From the NCBI GenBank assembly GCA_903899965.1, contig CAIULB010000030.1:1-64000 (forward strand): a stretch of DNA of 64,000 bases. The letters run 5' to 3'. This DNA comes from an uncultured Methylophilaceae bacterium. GTDB taxonomy: Bacteria > Pseudomonadota > Gammaproteobacteria > Burkholderiales > Methylophilaceae. The notes beneath the pieces were generated by a model. The model was not told the origin of the DNA. It saw only the letters and a program-made list of their open reading frames with translations, and searched no databases. Made by a program: the position numbers and the translations under genes. Positions 1-9,133 of this stretch are shown here, piece after piece. The number at the start of each line of letters is the position of its first letter. Within the stretch, counting starts at the first letter, position 1.

Positions 1-1
1 A

Positions 2-166
2 CAATACGTTGGCGTGCTATCAGGTATCGGTGGCTGGGCTGGTGTTGCGATGAACCTTGGTATGACTAACCCAACAGACGCTCTTGGCGCTGCTGGTGGT
101 TATGCTGAATTGACAAAATACAACGCTGCTCCTGGCGGCGGCTCATTGAGCGTATTTAGTCTTTAA
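2..166 (+). CDS. xoxF: PQQ-dependent methanol dehydrogenase, C-terminal fragment (XoxF-like)
   Basis: Frame 2 reads QYVGVLSGIGGWAGVAMNLGM...LGAAGGYAELTKYN...GGSLSVFSL-stop, matching the C-terminus of the MxaF/XoxF family; 5' end lies outside the window. Confidence 0.75.
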   Translation, partial: QYVGVLSGIGGWAGVAMNLGMTNPTDALGAAGGYAELTKYNAAPGGGSLSVFSL

Positions 167-251
167 TTAAAATAATGCTGGCTTATTAATTTAAGTCAGC
201 AAAAAACTTTTCCGTATCAATTCGAATCCATAGGGATTGGTATTAGGGGTG

Positions 252-280
252 CCCTGCTCAGGTAACTGAGCAGGGTTTTT
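252..280 (+). terminator. Rho-independent terminator after the methanol dehydrogenase gene
   Basis: ccctgctcag-gtaa-ctgagcaggg followed by ttttt. Confidence 0.85.
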
Positions 281-286
281 CGTTTT

Positions 287-919
287 CTAGAGGCCGCTTT
301 TATATTTCTTAAGCGCACTTCTTGTTCTGCTATCCAGCAAGCTCCATAGCGCGACCTTCTCATCATTTTCCAGCATCTCACAGCGCTCATGCGCGAGCCT
401 TAATTCTTCTAGTTGTACAAGCTCTGTGACTTCCTCTGCGATTCTATTGAGTAAGTCTTTCTCATCCATGTTGAAGGCTTCTAGTGCGCCTGCCGTTGGC
501 GTGATCGATTGCTTGGGGGCTTCTATTTCTTTCTTTGTGTTCTCTTCTTTCATCTCTGCCATGGGAAGATCTTCACCTGCATAGATATACATCCCCAGTC
601 CATGGAGTGAGATGGCTTTGGCTAAGCACCGTTGCATTGCCGTATTGACTGAGAACGCATCTGGGTTATGAATGGCCTTATTTCTAAAGTCCATCACCGG
701 TAACTGCGCTGTTCTTGATTTACCAAAAGCATGGACGGTACAGAACACCATCATGGTCTCGCCAAAGATCCTTGGCTCTGCATACTCCCAAGATGCACTC
801 TCATCTAGCTGCAATAACTGATCAACCGCCCAAGACCATGAGAGATAAGCGAGACCATTCTTACGCTCGATATAGTCATTGACGTTAATTTGTCTTAGTT
901 CTGTGTAATGCATCATCAT
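287..919 (-). CDS. Phage-type single-strand annealing protein, Sak3/DUF1071-like
   Basis: AYLSWSWAVDQL..., LPVMDFRNKAIHNPDAFSVNTAMQRCLAKAISLHGLGMYIYAGEDLP resembles DUF1071; AAGGAG Shine-Dalgarno upstream. Confidence 0.75.
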   Translation of the reverse strand: MMMHYTELRQINVNDYIERKNGLAYLSWSWAVDQLLQLDESASWEYAEPRIFGETMMVFCTVHAFGKSRTAQLPVMDFRNKAIHNPDAFSVNTAMQRCLAKAISLHGLGMYIYAGEDLPMAEMKEENTKKEIEAPKQSITPTAGALEAFNMDEKDLLNRIAEEVTELVQLEELRLAHERCEMLENDEKVALWSLLDSRTRSALKKYKSGL

Positions 920-927
920 CGTCTCCT

Positions 928-1221
928 TCAGGCTGCCTTGTCATCCATGACAGGACCTTCAATGCCTTCATCAATTAAGTACTCCATCCGTGACATGTCC
1001 TTGAAGTGGGATGCATTTAAATTCGCATTAATCTCCTCCATCGCTTTCTCATACATCCACTCAATACTCTTTCTATCCATGAGCTCAATGATGTTGATCT
1101 CACTATCGACTGGTCTGATCTCATCCACCTGTTCAAACACCATACAGACACACACATCGTACGAACCCTGTTCATACTCCACCGTTGCCCACTCATAGTT
1201 CCTTGCACGATTCTTAGCCAT
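928..1221 (-). CDS. Small hypothetical protein upstream of the Sak3-like gene
   Basis: Uninterrupted ORF, 8 nt from the next gene, promoter upstream. Confidence 0.6.
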   Translation of the reverse strand: MAKNRARNYEWATVEYEQGSYDVCVCMVFEQVDEIRPVDSEINIIELMDRKSIEWMYEKAMEEINANLNASHFKDMSRMEYLIDEGIEGPVMDDKAA

Positions 1222-1258
1222 CTCGTTCTCCTGTTCATGAAAGATAATTGACGAATCA

Positions 1259-1299
1259 AGTATAGAACTCTACACAACTCACAGTCAAGTGTTCTACAC
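1259..1299 (-). promoter_or_regulatory. Sigma70-like promoter with repeated operator-like elements
   Basis: On the minus strand TTGACT-18 nt-TATACT; plus-strand TCTACAC at 1269-1275 and 1293-1299; GTGT-TCT-ACAC palindrome at 1289-1299. Confidence 0.65.
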
Positions 1300-1341
1300 A
1301 AAATAATTTGAATATTTTTTGAATGAAGAGATTGCGAAAAC

Positions 1342-1371
1342 AAAAAAAGCCACGACTGGCGTGGCTTTTAG
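1342..1371 (-). terminator. Terminator of the small HTH gene
   Basis: aaaaaagccacg-actgg-cgtggctttt; T-run on the minus strand. Confidence 0.75.
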
Positions 1372-1390
1372 AGAATATAAAATTATTTAA

Positions 1391-1612
1391 TTATTTCTTG
1401 GGATTACCTTCTCCGAGCATAATCCAGCGAGCGGTGAAGGGTGTTGAGTCTTCCAATTTGAATGCATAGCGGGCATCTATGCTTTTAATTTTTCCAGTTA
1501 GCCATTGATAAACAACGCTGCGAGATGCACCACATAAAAGCCCAAACTCAGTTTGTTCTTTGATGTTCAGTGCTTCCATCATGTATTTAACGCGTTCTGC
1601 GGTTGTTTTCAC
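1391..1612 (-). CDS. Small Cro/CI-like helix-turn-helix regulator (73 aa, GTG start)
   Basis: MKTTAERVKYMMEALNIKEQTEFGLLCGASRSVVYQWLTGK has an HTH_3-like pattern. Confidence 0.6.
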   Translation of the reverse strand: MKTTAERVKYMMEALNIKEQTEFGLLCGASRSVVYQWLTGKIKSIDARYAFKLEDSTPFTARWIMLGEGNPKK

Positions 1613-1765
1613 AGGTTATTGGTCCAATGGTTGGGATGGATGAAATTATAAACTTTATTGGGCGCTTGATGGCTGATTAAGTAGCAACAGCGCATGCCTA
1701 TTGTTTAAAAGTATCGATTTACAAAACGGACTAGTTCCCACTTAGGAAACACTTTAAAAACATCG

Positions 1766-1925
1766 TTTTTACAAAACAAAGCCAAACCTTTGGAATCGAA
1801 GACTGCTATTGGCTTACAGCGGTATTTTTGTGTTCGATGGATCTAAAAATAAGCCATTTTCACAAAACAAAGCTAAATCGCTGGGATCGCTTTCTGCTAT
1901 TACTTTACAGACATATTTTTTATAT
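1766..1925. repeat. Degenerate ~91-bp direct repeat upstream of ahpC
   Basis: Shared words ACAAAACAAAG, TGG-ATCG, CTGCTATT, TTACAG and TATTTTT recur at about 91-bp offset. Confidence 0.65.
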
Positions 1926-2158
1926 TGAATTGTCGATGTTGTAAATATACCTTTTTGCCAAACAAACCCAATTTCATTGATTAAGTAAAACTTATCGAAC
2001 TAATAAAAACAATTGATTTTACTTCTGTACTTTTGGGCTCTAGAATGCACTCACTCGAAAATGATTGTGAGCAAAGAATTCGAGATTGAGTTTTTTTGTT
2101 AACCCATTTAACTGTTTTTTTGTAAGTCACTTTTTTAACAACCCATAGGAGAAATAAG

Positions 2159-2722
2159 ATGTCTTTAGTAAATACAACGATTAAGCCTTTTAAAGCACAA
2201 GCATTCCACAACGGTAAGTTTGTTGAAGTGACAGAAGCAAACCTAAAAGGTAAGTGGTCAGCATTTGTGTTCTACCCAGCTGACTTCACATTTGTGTGCC
2301 CAACAGAACTAGGTGACTTGGCTGACATGTACGGCGAATTCCAAAAGATCGGTCTAGAGATCTACGCAGTATCAACAGACACACACTTCACGCACAAAGC
2401 TTGGGCTGATGCTTCTGACACAATTAAGAAGATCAAGTACCCAATGCTTGGTGACCCAACAGGTCAAATCACACGTAACTTTGATGTGATGATCGAAGAA
2501 GAAGGCTTGGCATTGCGCGGTACGTTCATCATCAACCCAGAAGGCGTGATCAAAGCTGCTGAGATCAACGATCTAGGGATTGGCCGTTCTGCTGCTGACT
2601 TGTTACGTAAGGCACAAGCTGCTCAGTACGTGGCTTCTCACCCTAACGAGGCTTGCCCAGCATCATGGACACCAGGTGCAGCAACATTGACACCATCATT
2701 GGACCTTGTAGGTAAGATCTAA
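2159..2722 (+). CDS. ahpC: Alkyl hydroperoxide reductase subunit C (peroxiredoxin)
   Basis: [14 protein letters not shown] peroxidatic motif and NEACPASW resolving-Cys motif; followed by ahpF. Confidence 0.97.
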   Translation: MSLVNTTIKPFKAQAFHNGKFVEVTEANLKGKWSAFVFYPADFTFVCPTELGDLADMYGEFQKIGLEIYAVSTDTHFTHKAWADASDTIKKIKYPMLGDPTGQITRNFDVMIEEEGLALRGTFIINPEGVIKAAEINDLGIGRSAADLLRKAQAAQYVASHPNEACPASWTPGAATLTPSLDLVGKI

Positions 2723-2749
2723 TTAGTAGTTAAGCAAGATAGTCAGGTT

Positions 2750-2771
2750 AGGTGCGGCGTGTGCCGCACCT
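2750..2771 (+). other. Intercistronic stem-loop between ahpC and ahpF
   Basis: aggtgcggc-gtgt-gccgcacct, perfect 9-bp stem, no clean T-run. Confidence 0.75.
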
Positions 2772-2804
2772 CATTTGATCAAAAACGAAAGGTAATTAAA
2801 GATT

Positions 2805-4358
2805 ATGGCATTAGACAGCAACATTAAAACCCAGCTCTCAGCCTACATGGAAAAGCTTGTGCGCCCGATCGCGATCGTCGCATCTGTGGATGGCAGTGCT
2901 AAGTCCAATGAGATGATGGAATTGCTGACTGAACTTGCTGGCATGTCAGATAAGATTCATCTGACCGAAGAACAAGACAAACGCACGCCATCATTCGCGG
3001 TGAAACGCTTTGAGGCGGGTGCTGCGCCCGTGGGAATTCGCTTTGCAGGCATCCCGATGGGGCATGAATTTACCTCACTCATCTTGGCATTGCTCCAAGT
3101 GGGTGGGCATCCATTGAAGTTGGAAGCGGAGAAGATCGCGCAGATCGCTGCCATCGAAGGCAGCTTCCACTTCGAGACTTATATTTCACTTAGCTGCCAC
3201 AACTGTCCTGACGTGGTGCAGGCGCTTAACTTGATGGCGGTGATTAACCCTAACATCACCAACGTGATGATTGACGGCGGCGTGTTCCAACAAGAGGTCA
3301 CCGACAAGAAGATCATGTCGGTGCCAACCGTGATGTTAAACGGTGAAGCGTTCGGCGTGGGCCGTATGGAGTTAGACGAGATCTTAGCGAAAGTCGACGT
3401 CGGCGCGGTAGCCCGTGAAGCGAAGAAGATCGATGCGAAAGCCCCATACGATGTCCTGATTATCGGCGGCGGCCCTGCAGGCGCCTCTGCGGCGATTTAT
3501 TCAGCACGGAAGGGCATCCGTACCGGCATCGTGGCGGAACGCTTTGGCGGCCAGGTAATGGATACCCTCGGCATCGAGAACTTCATCTCCGTCAAAGAGA
3601 CCGAGGGTCCTAAGCTTGTGATGGCGCTTGAAGAGCATGTGAAGTCTTATGATGTGGACATCATGAACTTGCAACGCGCTAAATCGATCACCAAGGGCGA
3701 CATGCTTGAGGTGGAACTAGAGAGCGGTGCAAAGTTAACGAGCAAGGCGGTCATCATTGCGACCGGTGCGCGCTGGAGAGAGTTAGGCGTGCCAGGCGAG
3801 AGCCAGTATCGCGGCAAGGGTGTAGCCTATTGCCCACACTGTGACGGTCCTTTGTTTAAGGGGAAACCTGTTGCGGTGGTCGGCGGTGGTAACTCTGGCG
3901 TTGAGGCTGCGATCGACTTGGCAGGGATCGTCGCGCACGTGACTTTGCTCCAGTTTGATCCGACCTTGAAAGCAGATGCCGTGTTGCAAACTAAATTGCG
4001 TTCACTCAGTAATGTGACCATTGTGACTAATGCACAAACGACAGAGGTGACCGGTGACGGCACTAAGATGAATGGCCTTGATTACAAAGACCGTATCACG
4101 GGTGAGATCCATCACCTCGACTTAGATGCGGTGTTTGTGCAGATTGGCTTGTTGCCGAACACGGACTTCATTAAGGGTGGCGACATCAACTTAAGTAAGT
4201 TCGGTGAGATTGAAGTAGATAGCCATGGCGCGACTTCGATGCCAGGCGTGTTTGCGGCAGGGGATGTCACCACTGTTCCATACAAGCAGATCATCATTGC
4301 GATGGGTGAGGGCGCGAAAGCTTCACTCGGCGCCTTTGATTACTTAATCCGTCAATAA
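2805..4358 (+). CDS. ahpF: Alkyl hydroperoxide reductase subunit F
   Basis: [11 protein letters not shown]-terminal redox motif, [18 protein letters not shown] motif, CPHCDGPLF. Confidence 0.97.
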   Translation: MALDSNIKTQLSAYMEKLVRPIAIVASVDGSAKSNEMMELLTELAGMSDKIHLTEEQDKRTPSFAVKRFEAGAAPVGIRFAGIPMGHEFTSLILALLQVGGHPLKLEAEKIAQIAAIEGSFHFETYISLSCHNCPDVVQALNLMAVINPNITNVMIDGGVFQQEVTDKKIMSVPTVMLNGEAFGVGRMELDEILAKVDVGAVAREAKKIDAKAPYDVLIIGGGPAGASAAIYSARKGIRTGIVAERFGGQVMDTLGIENFISVKETEGPKLVMALEEHVKSYDVDIMNLQRAKSITKGDMLEVELESGAKLTSKAVIIATGARWRELGVPGESQYRGKGVAYCPHCDGPLFKGKPVAVVGGGNSGVEAAIDLAGIVAHVTLLQFDPTLKADAVLQTKLRSLSNVTIVTNAQTTEVTGDGTKMNGLDYKDRITGEIHHLDLDAVFVQIGLLPNTDFIKGGDINLSKFGEIEVDSHGATSMPGVFAAGDVTTVPYKQIIIAMGEGAKASLGAFDYLIRQ

Positions 4359-4385
4359 ATCACGGATCGGGTTTGATCCGTTGGG

Positions 4386-4419
4386 TAGCCAGCCTAGGAA
4401 TAGGTTGGCTATTTTTTTG
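4386..4419 (+). terminator. Terminator after ahpF
   Basis: tagccagccta-ggaa-taggttggcta followed by ttttttt. Confidence 0.85.
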
Positions 4420-4474
4420 GGGTGCACTATGATCAAGGTCGTTGATCATTCATTTAGCTTAAAGGAAGTTTTTG

Positions 4475-5287
4475 ATGCAGATGTTTTTGAGTAAGAAATA
4501 CTTGGTGTTGTTGGCATGCTTGGCATTGTGCACAACGGCTTTTGCGCAAGGCCCTAAGAAAGCAGCAACAGGCGCTGCGGTGACTGTGAACGGTGTTGCG
4601 ATCTCAGATAAGGCCTTAGACCAGATTATCAAATCTATTGTGGCGCAAGGGCAAGCAGACACACCAGAACTTCGTAAAACGATCTTAGATGAACTCATTG
4701 CGCGCGAGCTCTTTGTGCAAGAGTCAGCCAAGTTAGGCTTAGACAAAACACCAGAGGCTAAGGAGCAGTTTGCGCAAATCCATCAGAACTTCTTGATGGA
4801 CTTGCTTGTGAATAATTACCTCAAGTCCCACCCGATTACCGAGTCTGATATGCGCGGCGAGTATGATCGTCAGATCGCGGCGATCGGTGACTCTCAGGAG
4901 TACAACTTAAAACAAATCGTGGTGCCAACGGAGACTGATGCGAAGGCTATTATTGCATCCCTTAAAAAGGGTGAGAATTTTGAGAGTCTAGCCAAGGATA
5001 AGAGTATCGATCCAAGTAAGAGTCAGGGCGGCAACCTAGGCTGGGTGCTCTCTAAGCAGATCATTCCTGCGATCTCGAACGTGATCGCGAACATGAGTAA
5101 GGGGAGTGTGTCTTCTAGCCCCATCCAAACCGCTGCCGGCTGGCATGTGGTGAAGGTCGAGGATGTGCGTCCATTTAAGGCGCCAAGCTTTGATGAGAGT
5201 AAGCAGCGTCTTCAGCAAGCGCTTCTCCAGAATAAGCGCTTGGAGCTTTTAAAGTCACTCAAAGACAGCGCTAAGATTGTGCAGTAA
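4475..5287 (+). CDS. PpiC/SurA-type periplasmic peptidyl-prolyl isomerase
   Basis: Signal peptide; parvulin domain YNLKQIVVPTETDAKAI...KDKSIDPSKSQGGNLGWV. Confidence 0.9.
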   Translation: MQMFLSKKYLVLLACLALCTTAFAQGPKKAATGAAVTVNGVAISDKALDQIIKSIVAQGQADTPELRKTILDELIARELFVQESAKLGLDKTPEAKEQFAQIHQNFLMDLLVNNYLKSHPITESDMRGEYDRQIAAIGDSQEYNLKQIVVPTETDAKAIIASLKKGENFESLAKDKSIDPSKSQGGNLGWVLSKQIIPAISNVIANMSKGSVSSSPIQTAAGWHVVKVEDVRPFKAPSFDESKQRLQQALLQNKRLELLKSLKDSAKIVQ

Positions 5288-5298
5288 GACTACATCTG

Positions 5299-5320
5299 CC
5301 CCAGCCTCGACTGGGGTTTT
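5299..5320 (+). terminator. Probable terminator
   Basis: ccccagcctcgactggggtttt. Confidence 0.65.
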
Positions 5321-5346
5321 GTGCTTAAGGACATAAATCCACTGCT

Positions 5347-6069
5347 ATGAAAAGAGTCGCCGCCGCTATCGTTTTTCTTTTCTTAAGCCGCCTCTCGCTG
5401 GCAGCAGACGTGCCGGTAGATGAAGCGATTGACTACAAGTTAAGCTACTCTTACTTTCATACAAAAACCTTACATGCGAACGATCTCAATCTTCGTGCAG
5501 GCAAGAACGATCAATCCTTTTGGATCGCTGGTTACCAAGAGAATCCATCCGATTTCAATCAAATTAGAAGCGGTTATGAAAGAACAGACCGGTTCGCCTA
5601 TCTCAAGCTTATTTCATCGCTACAAATCGCATCGCATGGGTTCATTGGCGGGTCCATTAATGCTGAGATTGGCGCACCTTTTTATGCCCTGGTGGGTTAT
5701 GGCAGGACGAATTTAAAGCCTTATAGCAATATCAATTTTGATCCAAATGACTCGATAACATTGGGTGCGGGGTGGCACGTAGATAAAGACTTCAATATTG
5801 CGCTCTATGGCGTGCAAGATAATCGCGTTGTAGACAGGCAGCGCATCACGCACTTGACGGCGACTAAGCAACTGTTAGAAGATCAGAAGTTAGTCTTGGA
5901 CATCTTCAATAAATCCGGGCCGCCGGATATTCAAGGACAATCTATTCATGCGGTTGGCGCGTCGGTTACGTATGATATCAATCGCTACTTCATGCGTCTG
6001 GCATATGATCCCAAAGTGAATTTCACACAAGACAATATGATGAGAGTGTCTTTGGGCATGCATTTTTAG
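5347..6069 (+). CDS. Putative outer-membrane beta-barrel protein
   Basis: Signal peptide ending SLAAD; alternating strand pattern; C-terminal MMRVSLGMHF ends in Phe. Confidence 0.6.
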   Translation: MKRVAAAIVFLFLSRLSLAADVPVDEAIDYKLSYSYFHTKTLHANDLNLRAGKNDQSFWIAGYQENPSDFNQIRSGYERTDRFAYLKLISSLQIASHGFIGGSINAEIGAPFYALVGYGRTNLKPYSNINFDPNDSITLGAGWHVDKDFNIALYGVQDNRVVDRQRITHLTATKQLLEDQKLVLDIFNKSGPPDIQGQSIHAVGASVTYDINRYFMRLAYDPKVNFTQDNMMRVSLGMHF

Positions 6070-6082
6070 TTAAGCCAACAAA

Positions 6083-6126
6083 ATCGACATAAAAAAAGGA
6101 GCCTTTAGGGCTCTTTTTTTATGTCG
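6083..6126 (+). terminator. Long-stem terminator
   Basis: tcgacataaaaaaaggagcc-ttta-gggctcttttttt-atgtcga, near-perfect inverted repeat with T-run. Confidence 0.8.
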
Positions 6127-6158
6127 AGAACTTTTACAAGAATGGGGTGGGAGCTATA

Positions 6159-6216
6159 TGTCGCCTATGGCGACAAATCAATGAATTTAAAAGGATTTTG
6201 TCGTCTATGAATGACA
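6159..6216. promoter_or_regulatory. Two operator-like palindromes 40 bp apart upstream of the XRE gene
   Basis: TGTCGCC-tat-GGCGACA (6159-6175, perfect) and TGTCGtctatgaatGACA (6199-6216, degenerate). Confidence 0.65.
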
Positions 6217-6249
6217 GCAATTAATCTAAAAGTAGCGCATAGTATGAGA

Positions 6250-6486
6250 ATGAATAAATTAGTGCTTCTAGATAGTGCATTTGGCAAGGCGTTAAAGAAA
6301 AGACGACAGTTCAGGAACCTTACTCAAGAAACAATATCTTTGGAGTGTGGGTTGTCACGTTCCTATATTAGCGAATTAGAGCTGGGTAAAAAAGACCCTA
6401 GCTTGTTCACTATCTTTAAATTAGCTCAAGCCTTAAAAATCAAACCAAGCGTTTTACTTGATGAAGTGGAGCATTCACTGGAATGA
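6250..6486 (+). CDS. XRE-family HTH regulator (ORF opens at 6211; likely start 6244 or 6250)
   Basis: FGKALKKRRQFRNLTQETISLECGLSRSYISELELGKKDPSLFTIFKLAQAL. Confidence 0.85.
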   Translation: MNKLVLLDSAFGKALKKRRQFRNLTQETISLECGLSRSYISELELGKKDPSLFTIFKLAQALKIKPSVLLDEVEHSLE

Positions 6487-6827
6487 AAGAGCAGTGTGAG
6501 CTGTATCAACGCTTCATCAATTTAGCCTTGGCGGCTGAAGAAATGGAAGCTTTTCCAGCGCTCACGCTTGTTGAAAGCAGAATCTTGAGTTTACTCAGCA
6601 CCTATTGGTCTAAGCGCCAACCAATTACGGTCGTTGAATCAATCAACATGGCCCCTGAGATTTCTACTTCAACGGTTTTTAGGCATCTTAAGACGTTGCG
6701 ACGCAAGGGTTATGTGGATGTCATCATCGATACCGAAGATAATCGCGTTAAATTTTTAACGCCGACCCACTTAACCAATCGATATTTCGCCATGATGGGG
6801 AAGTTAATGATGAAGGCGATGAAGTAA
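6483..6827 (+). CDS. Winged-helix (MarR-like) DNA-binding protein
   Basis: STSTVFRHLKTLRRKGYVDVIIDTEDNRVKFLTPT; ATGA overlap with the XRE gene. Confidence 0.7.
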   Translation: MKEQCELYQRFINLALAAEEMEAFPALTLVESRILSLLSTYWSKRQPITVVESINMAPEISTSTVFRHLKTLRRKGYVDVIIDTEDNRVKFLTPTHLTNRYFAMMGKLMMKAMK

Positions 6828-6849
6828 ATTGATGACGAAAGACAGTAAT

Positions 6850-6881
6850 AAAAAAGGGAGCTAGAAGCTCCCTTTTTTATT
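6850..6881. terminator. Bidirectional terminator
   Basis: aaaaagggagct-aga-agctccctttttt between convergent genes. Confidence 0.85.
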
Positions 6882-6892
6882 CAACCATTCGA

Positions 6893-7450
6893 TTACTTCA
6901 CGCGGTTCTTGTATTCCAATGTGCGTGTATCGATTTCAATCTTGTCGCCAGTTGCACAGAAGAGTGGCACAGGCAATTCAAAACCAGTTGAGATACGTGC
7001 TGGCTTCATCACCTTACCTGATGTGTCGCCTTTCACCGCTGGCTCTGTGTAAGTGATTTCACGTACCACTGAGTTAGGCAAGTCTACAGAGATTGCTTTA
7101 CCGTTGTAGAAGACCACTTCACATTGCATGCCGTCTTCTAAGAAGTTAAGCGCATCCGTCATGTTTTCCGCTTCAACTTCGAACTGGTTGTATTCTTCGT
7201 CCATGAACACATACATCGGATCTGCGAAGTATGAGTAAGTCACATCTTTCTTCTCAAGCACAACCACTTCAAACTTGTCGTCAGCCTTGTAAACTGTTTC
7301 GCTTGGCGCTTCAGTTAACAAGTTCTTGAATTTCATTTTAACCACGGCTGAGTTACGGCCTGATTTATTGTATTCGGCCTTTTGCACAACCAATGGATCG
7401 TTACCGATCATGATTACGTTGCCGACGCGGAGTTCCATTGCTGTTTTCAT
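6893..7450 (-). CDS. efp: Translation elongation factor P
   Basis: Full-length 185 aa EF-P; loop [12 protein letters not shown] with Arg at position 32. Confidence 0.97.
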   Translation of the reverse strand: MKTAMELRVGNVIMIGNDPLVVQKAEYNKSGRNSAVVKMKFKNLLTEAPSETVYKADDKFEVVVLEKKDVTYSYFADPMYVFMDEEYNQFEVEAENMTDALNFLEDGMQCEVVFYNGKAISVDLPNSVVREITYTEPAVKGDTSGKVMKPARISTGFELPVPLFCATGDKIEIDTRTLEYKNRVK

Positions 7451-7490
7451 GTGATGTCCTGCAAAAATGAGTGTGTAAAAAAGGGTGGAA

Positions 7491-8576
7491 TTATACCTGA
7501 TGTTTGGTAAAAATCACCAACTTAGCGGCCAAATCGGCTTGTTGTTCAAATTTTTGTGTTTGCGAAGCTGCGTGTGATTGAAGCCGCGGCAAGTCTTGCG
7601 TTAGTTTATTCCATAGGCCTGGCGTGATCTCATCATCGAGCCACGCATGATGAAACACATGCAGAATGTCACTTGAGTCGACCTCGTAGGCACCCAAGAA
7701 GGCGTCTAGTTTTTTGAGGTGGAGCTTCTCGTCTTGGGGGTAGGTTTGCCAGATAAAGGGGTTCTCAGACCACAGAGCGCGTATCCAGCTATCCTCGCCG
7801 CGCACGAAATTAAGGTTGCAGCACCAAAGCAGCTGGTCATACTCGTCCTGAGTTAAGAACGGCAAGGCGATGATTTTGAGCTGTCCTTTTTGTAGGATGT
7901 CGCCGACCTCAATTTGGTCTGCCCCAAAAAACGCGGCCACTTTTTCTAGATAGCTGCCCTTCGGTACAAAGCACTCCACCGGCTCTGCGCCTTCTGCCAT
8001 CGCTTTTAGCAGGCTATGGATGGGCGCATGCGGGTAGCAAAATAAGGAGACCTGAAGGCTAGGTAAGACGGTCATCTTTGCCTTGGCCGCTTGTCGCGCT
8101 GTCCTTAAGCTTTGCTCGCGAATGAGGCCGCCGGTTTTGTCAGTGAAGCCAGGGAAGAAGAAGGTCTTACGAAGTCCTGTTGCTGCGTGAACTGAGCTTT
8201 GTGCGTGAAAGCCCTCTACCCAGTTCTCTGCGGAGAGATATTCTAGATTAAGCCAGGTCGGCTTATTTGCGGTCATGTGTTGAATGTATGGGCTAGGGAG
8301 CTCGCAGGCAAAGGCCTCGATCACCACGTCGGCGGGCGTGACATCTAAAAAGCTTGCATCCTCACCCCACAAGCAGACCTCGATCCCGTGGGCTTGCTGG
8401 CGCGTTAAATTCGCATCCAGGCCTTGAATGATGTTGGCGGCAACTGCAAGGTCATCCACCCATAGGCGCACATCAAGCGCGTACTCTTGATGGAGCTGCT
8501 TGGCGAGACGCCAGCAGACACCGATATCCCCAAAGTTATCAACGACGCGGCAGAAGAGGTCCCAGCGCTTGTTCAT
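7491..8576 (-). CDS. earP: EF-P arginine rhamnosyltransferase
   Basis: [29 protein letters not shown]-terminus typical of EarP; next to efp. Confidence 0.95.
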   Translation of the reverse strand: MNKRWDLFCRVVDNFGDIGVCWRLAKQLHQEYALDVRLWVDDLAVAANIIQGLDANLTRQQAHGIEVCLWGEDASFLDVTPADVVIEAFACELPSPYIQHMTANKPTWLNLEYLSAENWVEGFHAQSSVHAATGLRKTFFFPGFTDKTGGLIREQSLRTARQAAKAKMTVLPSLQVSLFCYPHAPIHSLLKAMAEGAEPVECFVPKGSYLEKVAAFFGADQIEVGDILQKGQLKIIALPFLTQDEYDQLLWCCNLNFVRGEDSWIRALWSENPFIWQTYPQDEKLHLKKLDAFLGAYEVDSSDILHVFHHAWLDDEITPGLWNKLTQDLPRLQSHAASQTQKFEQQADLAAKLVIFTKHQV

Positions 8577-9070
8577 TTGATGGTAGGCTCTGTGTAGCTG
8601 ATGGCTTGAATCTCGTACTCATCTTCCCCTGATGGGGTTTGGACGCGTACCACATCGCCGACTTGTTTGCTGAGCATCGCCTTAGCAAGCGGGGAGACCC
8701 AGCTGATCCAGCCCTTGGTCGGCGCTAGCTCATCTTGGCCGACGATACGGTAGGTGTGCTCGGTGTCTTTATGAAGTGAGTACAGGGTGACCCAGGCACC
8801 AAAGAACACCTTTTCCAAGCCTGCTTGTGTCGCAGGGTCGACGATCACTGCCGCGTCCATGCGCTGCATCAGGAATCTAAGTCTCGAATCGATCTGGCGG
8901 AGTCTGCGCTTGCCGTAGATGTAATCACCATTTTCAGAGCGGTCACCGTTGCCTGCCGCCCATGAAACGACGCGCACCACCTCAGGTCGCTCAACTTTGA
9001 GTAGCTGCGTAAATTCAGCCTCTAGTGCGGCGTGTCCTTGCGGTGTGATGTAGTTTTTTTGATCAGCCAT
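8573..9070 (-). CDS. greB: Transcription elongation factor GreB
   Basis: YITPQGHAALEAEFTQLL...RSENGDYIYGKRRLRQIDSRLRFL. Confidence 0.93.
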   Translation of the reverse strand: MADQKNYITPQGHAALEAEFTQLLKVERPEVVRVVSWAAGNGDRSENGDYIYGKRRLRQIDSRLRFLMQRMDAAVIVDPATQAGLEKVFFGAWVTLYSLHKDTEHTYRIVGQDELAPTKGWISWVSPLAKAMLSKQVGDVVRVQTPSGEDEYEIQAISYTEPTIK

Positions 9071-9133
9071 GTGGCGCTATTTTTATTCTTCGTTTTAAGT
9101 GTTTTTAAGGTGCAGCCAAGTTAAAATCATGGC

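Noticed and set aside
908-1343. Overlapping ORFs 908-1198 (+) and 1017-1343 (-)
   Set aside because: Conflict with the minus-strand ORF at 928-1221, which has promoter, RBS and neighbour spacing
1981-2211. 76-aa minus-strand ORF upstream of ahpC
   Set aside because: AT-rich chance ORF running into the ahpC start; no RBS or domain support
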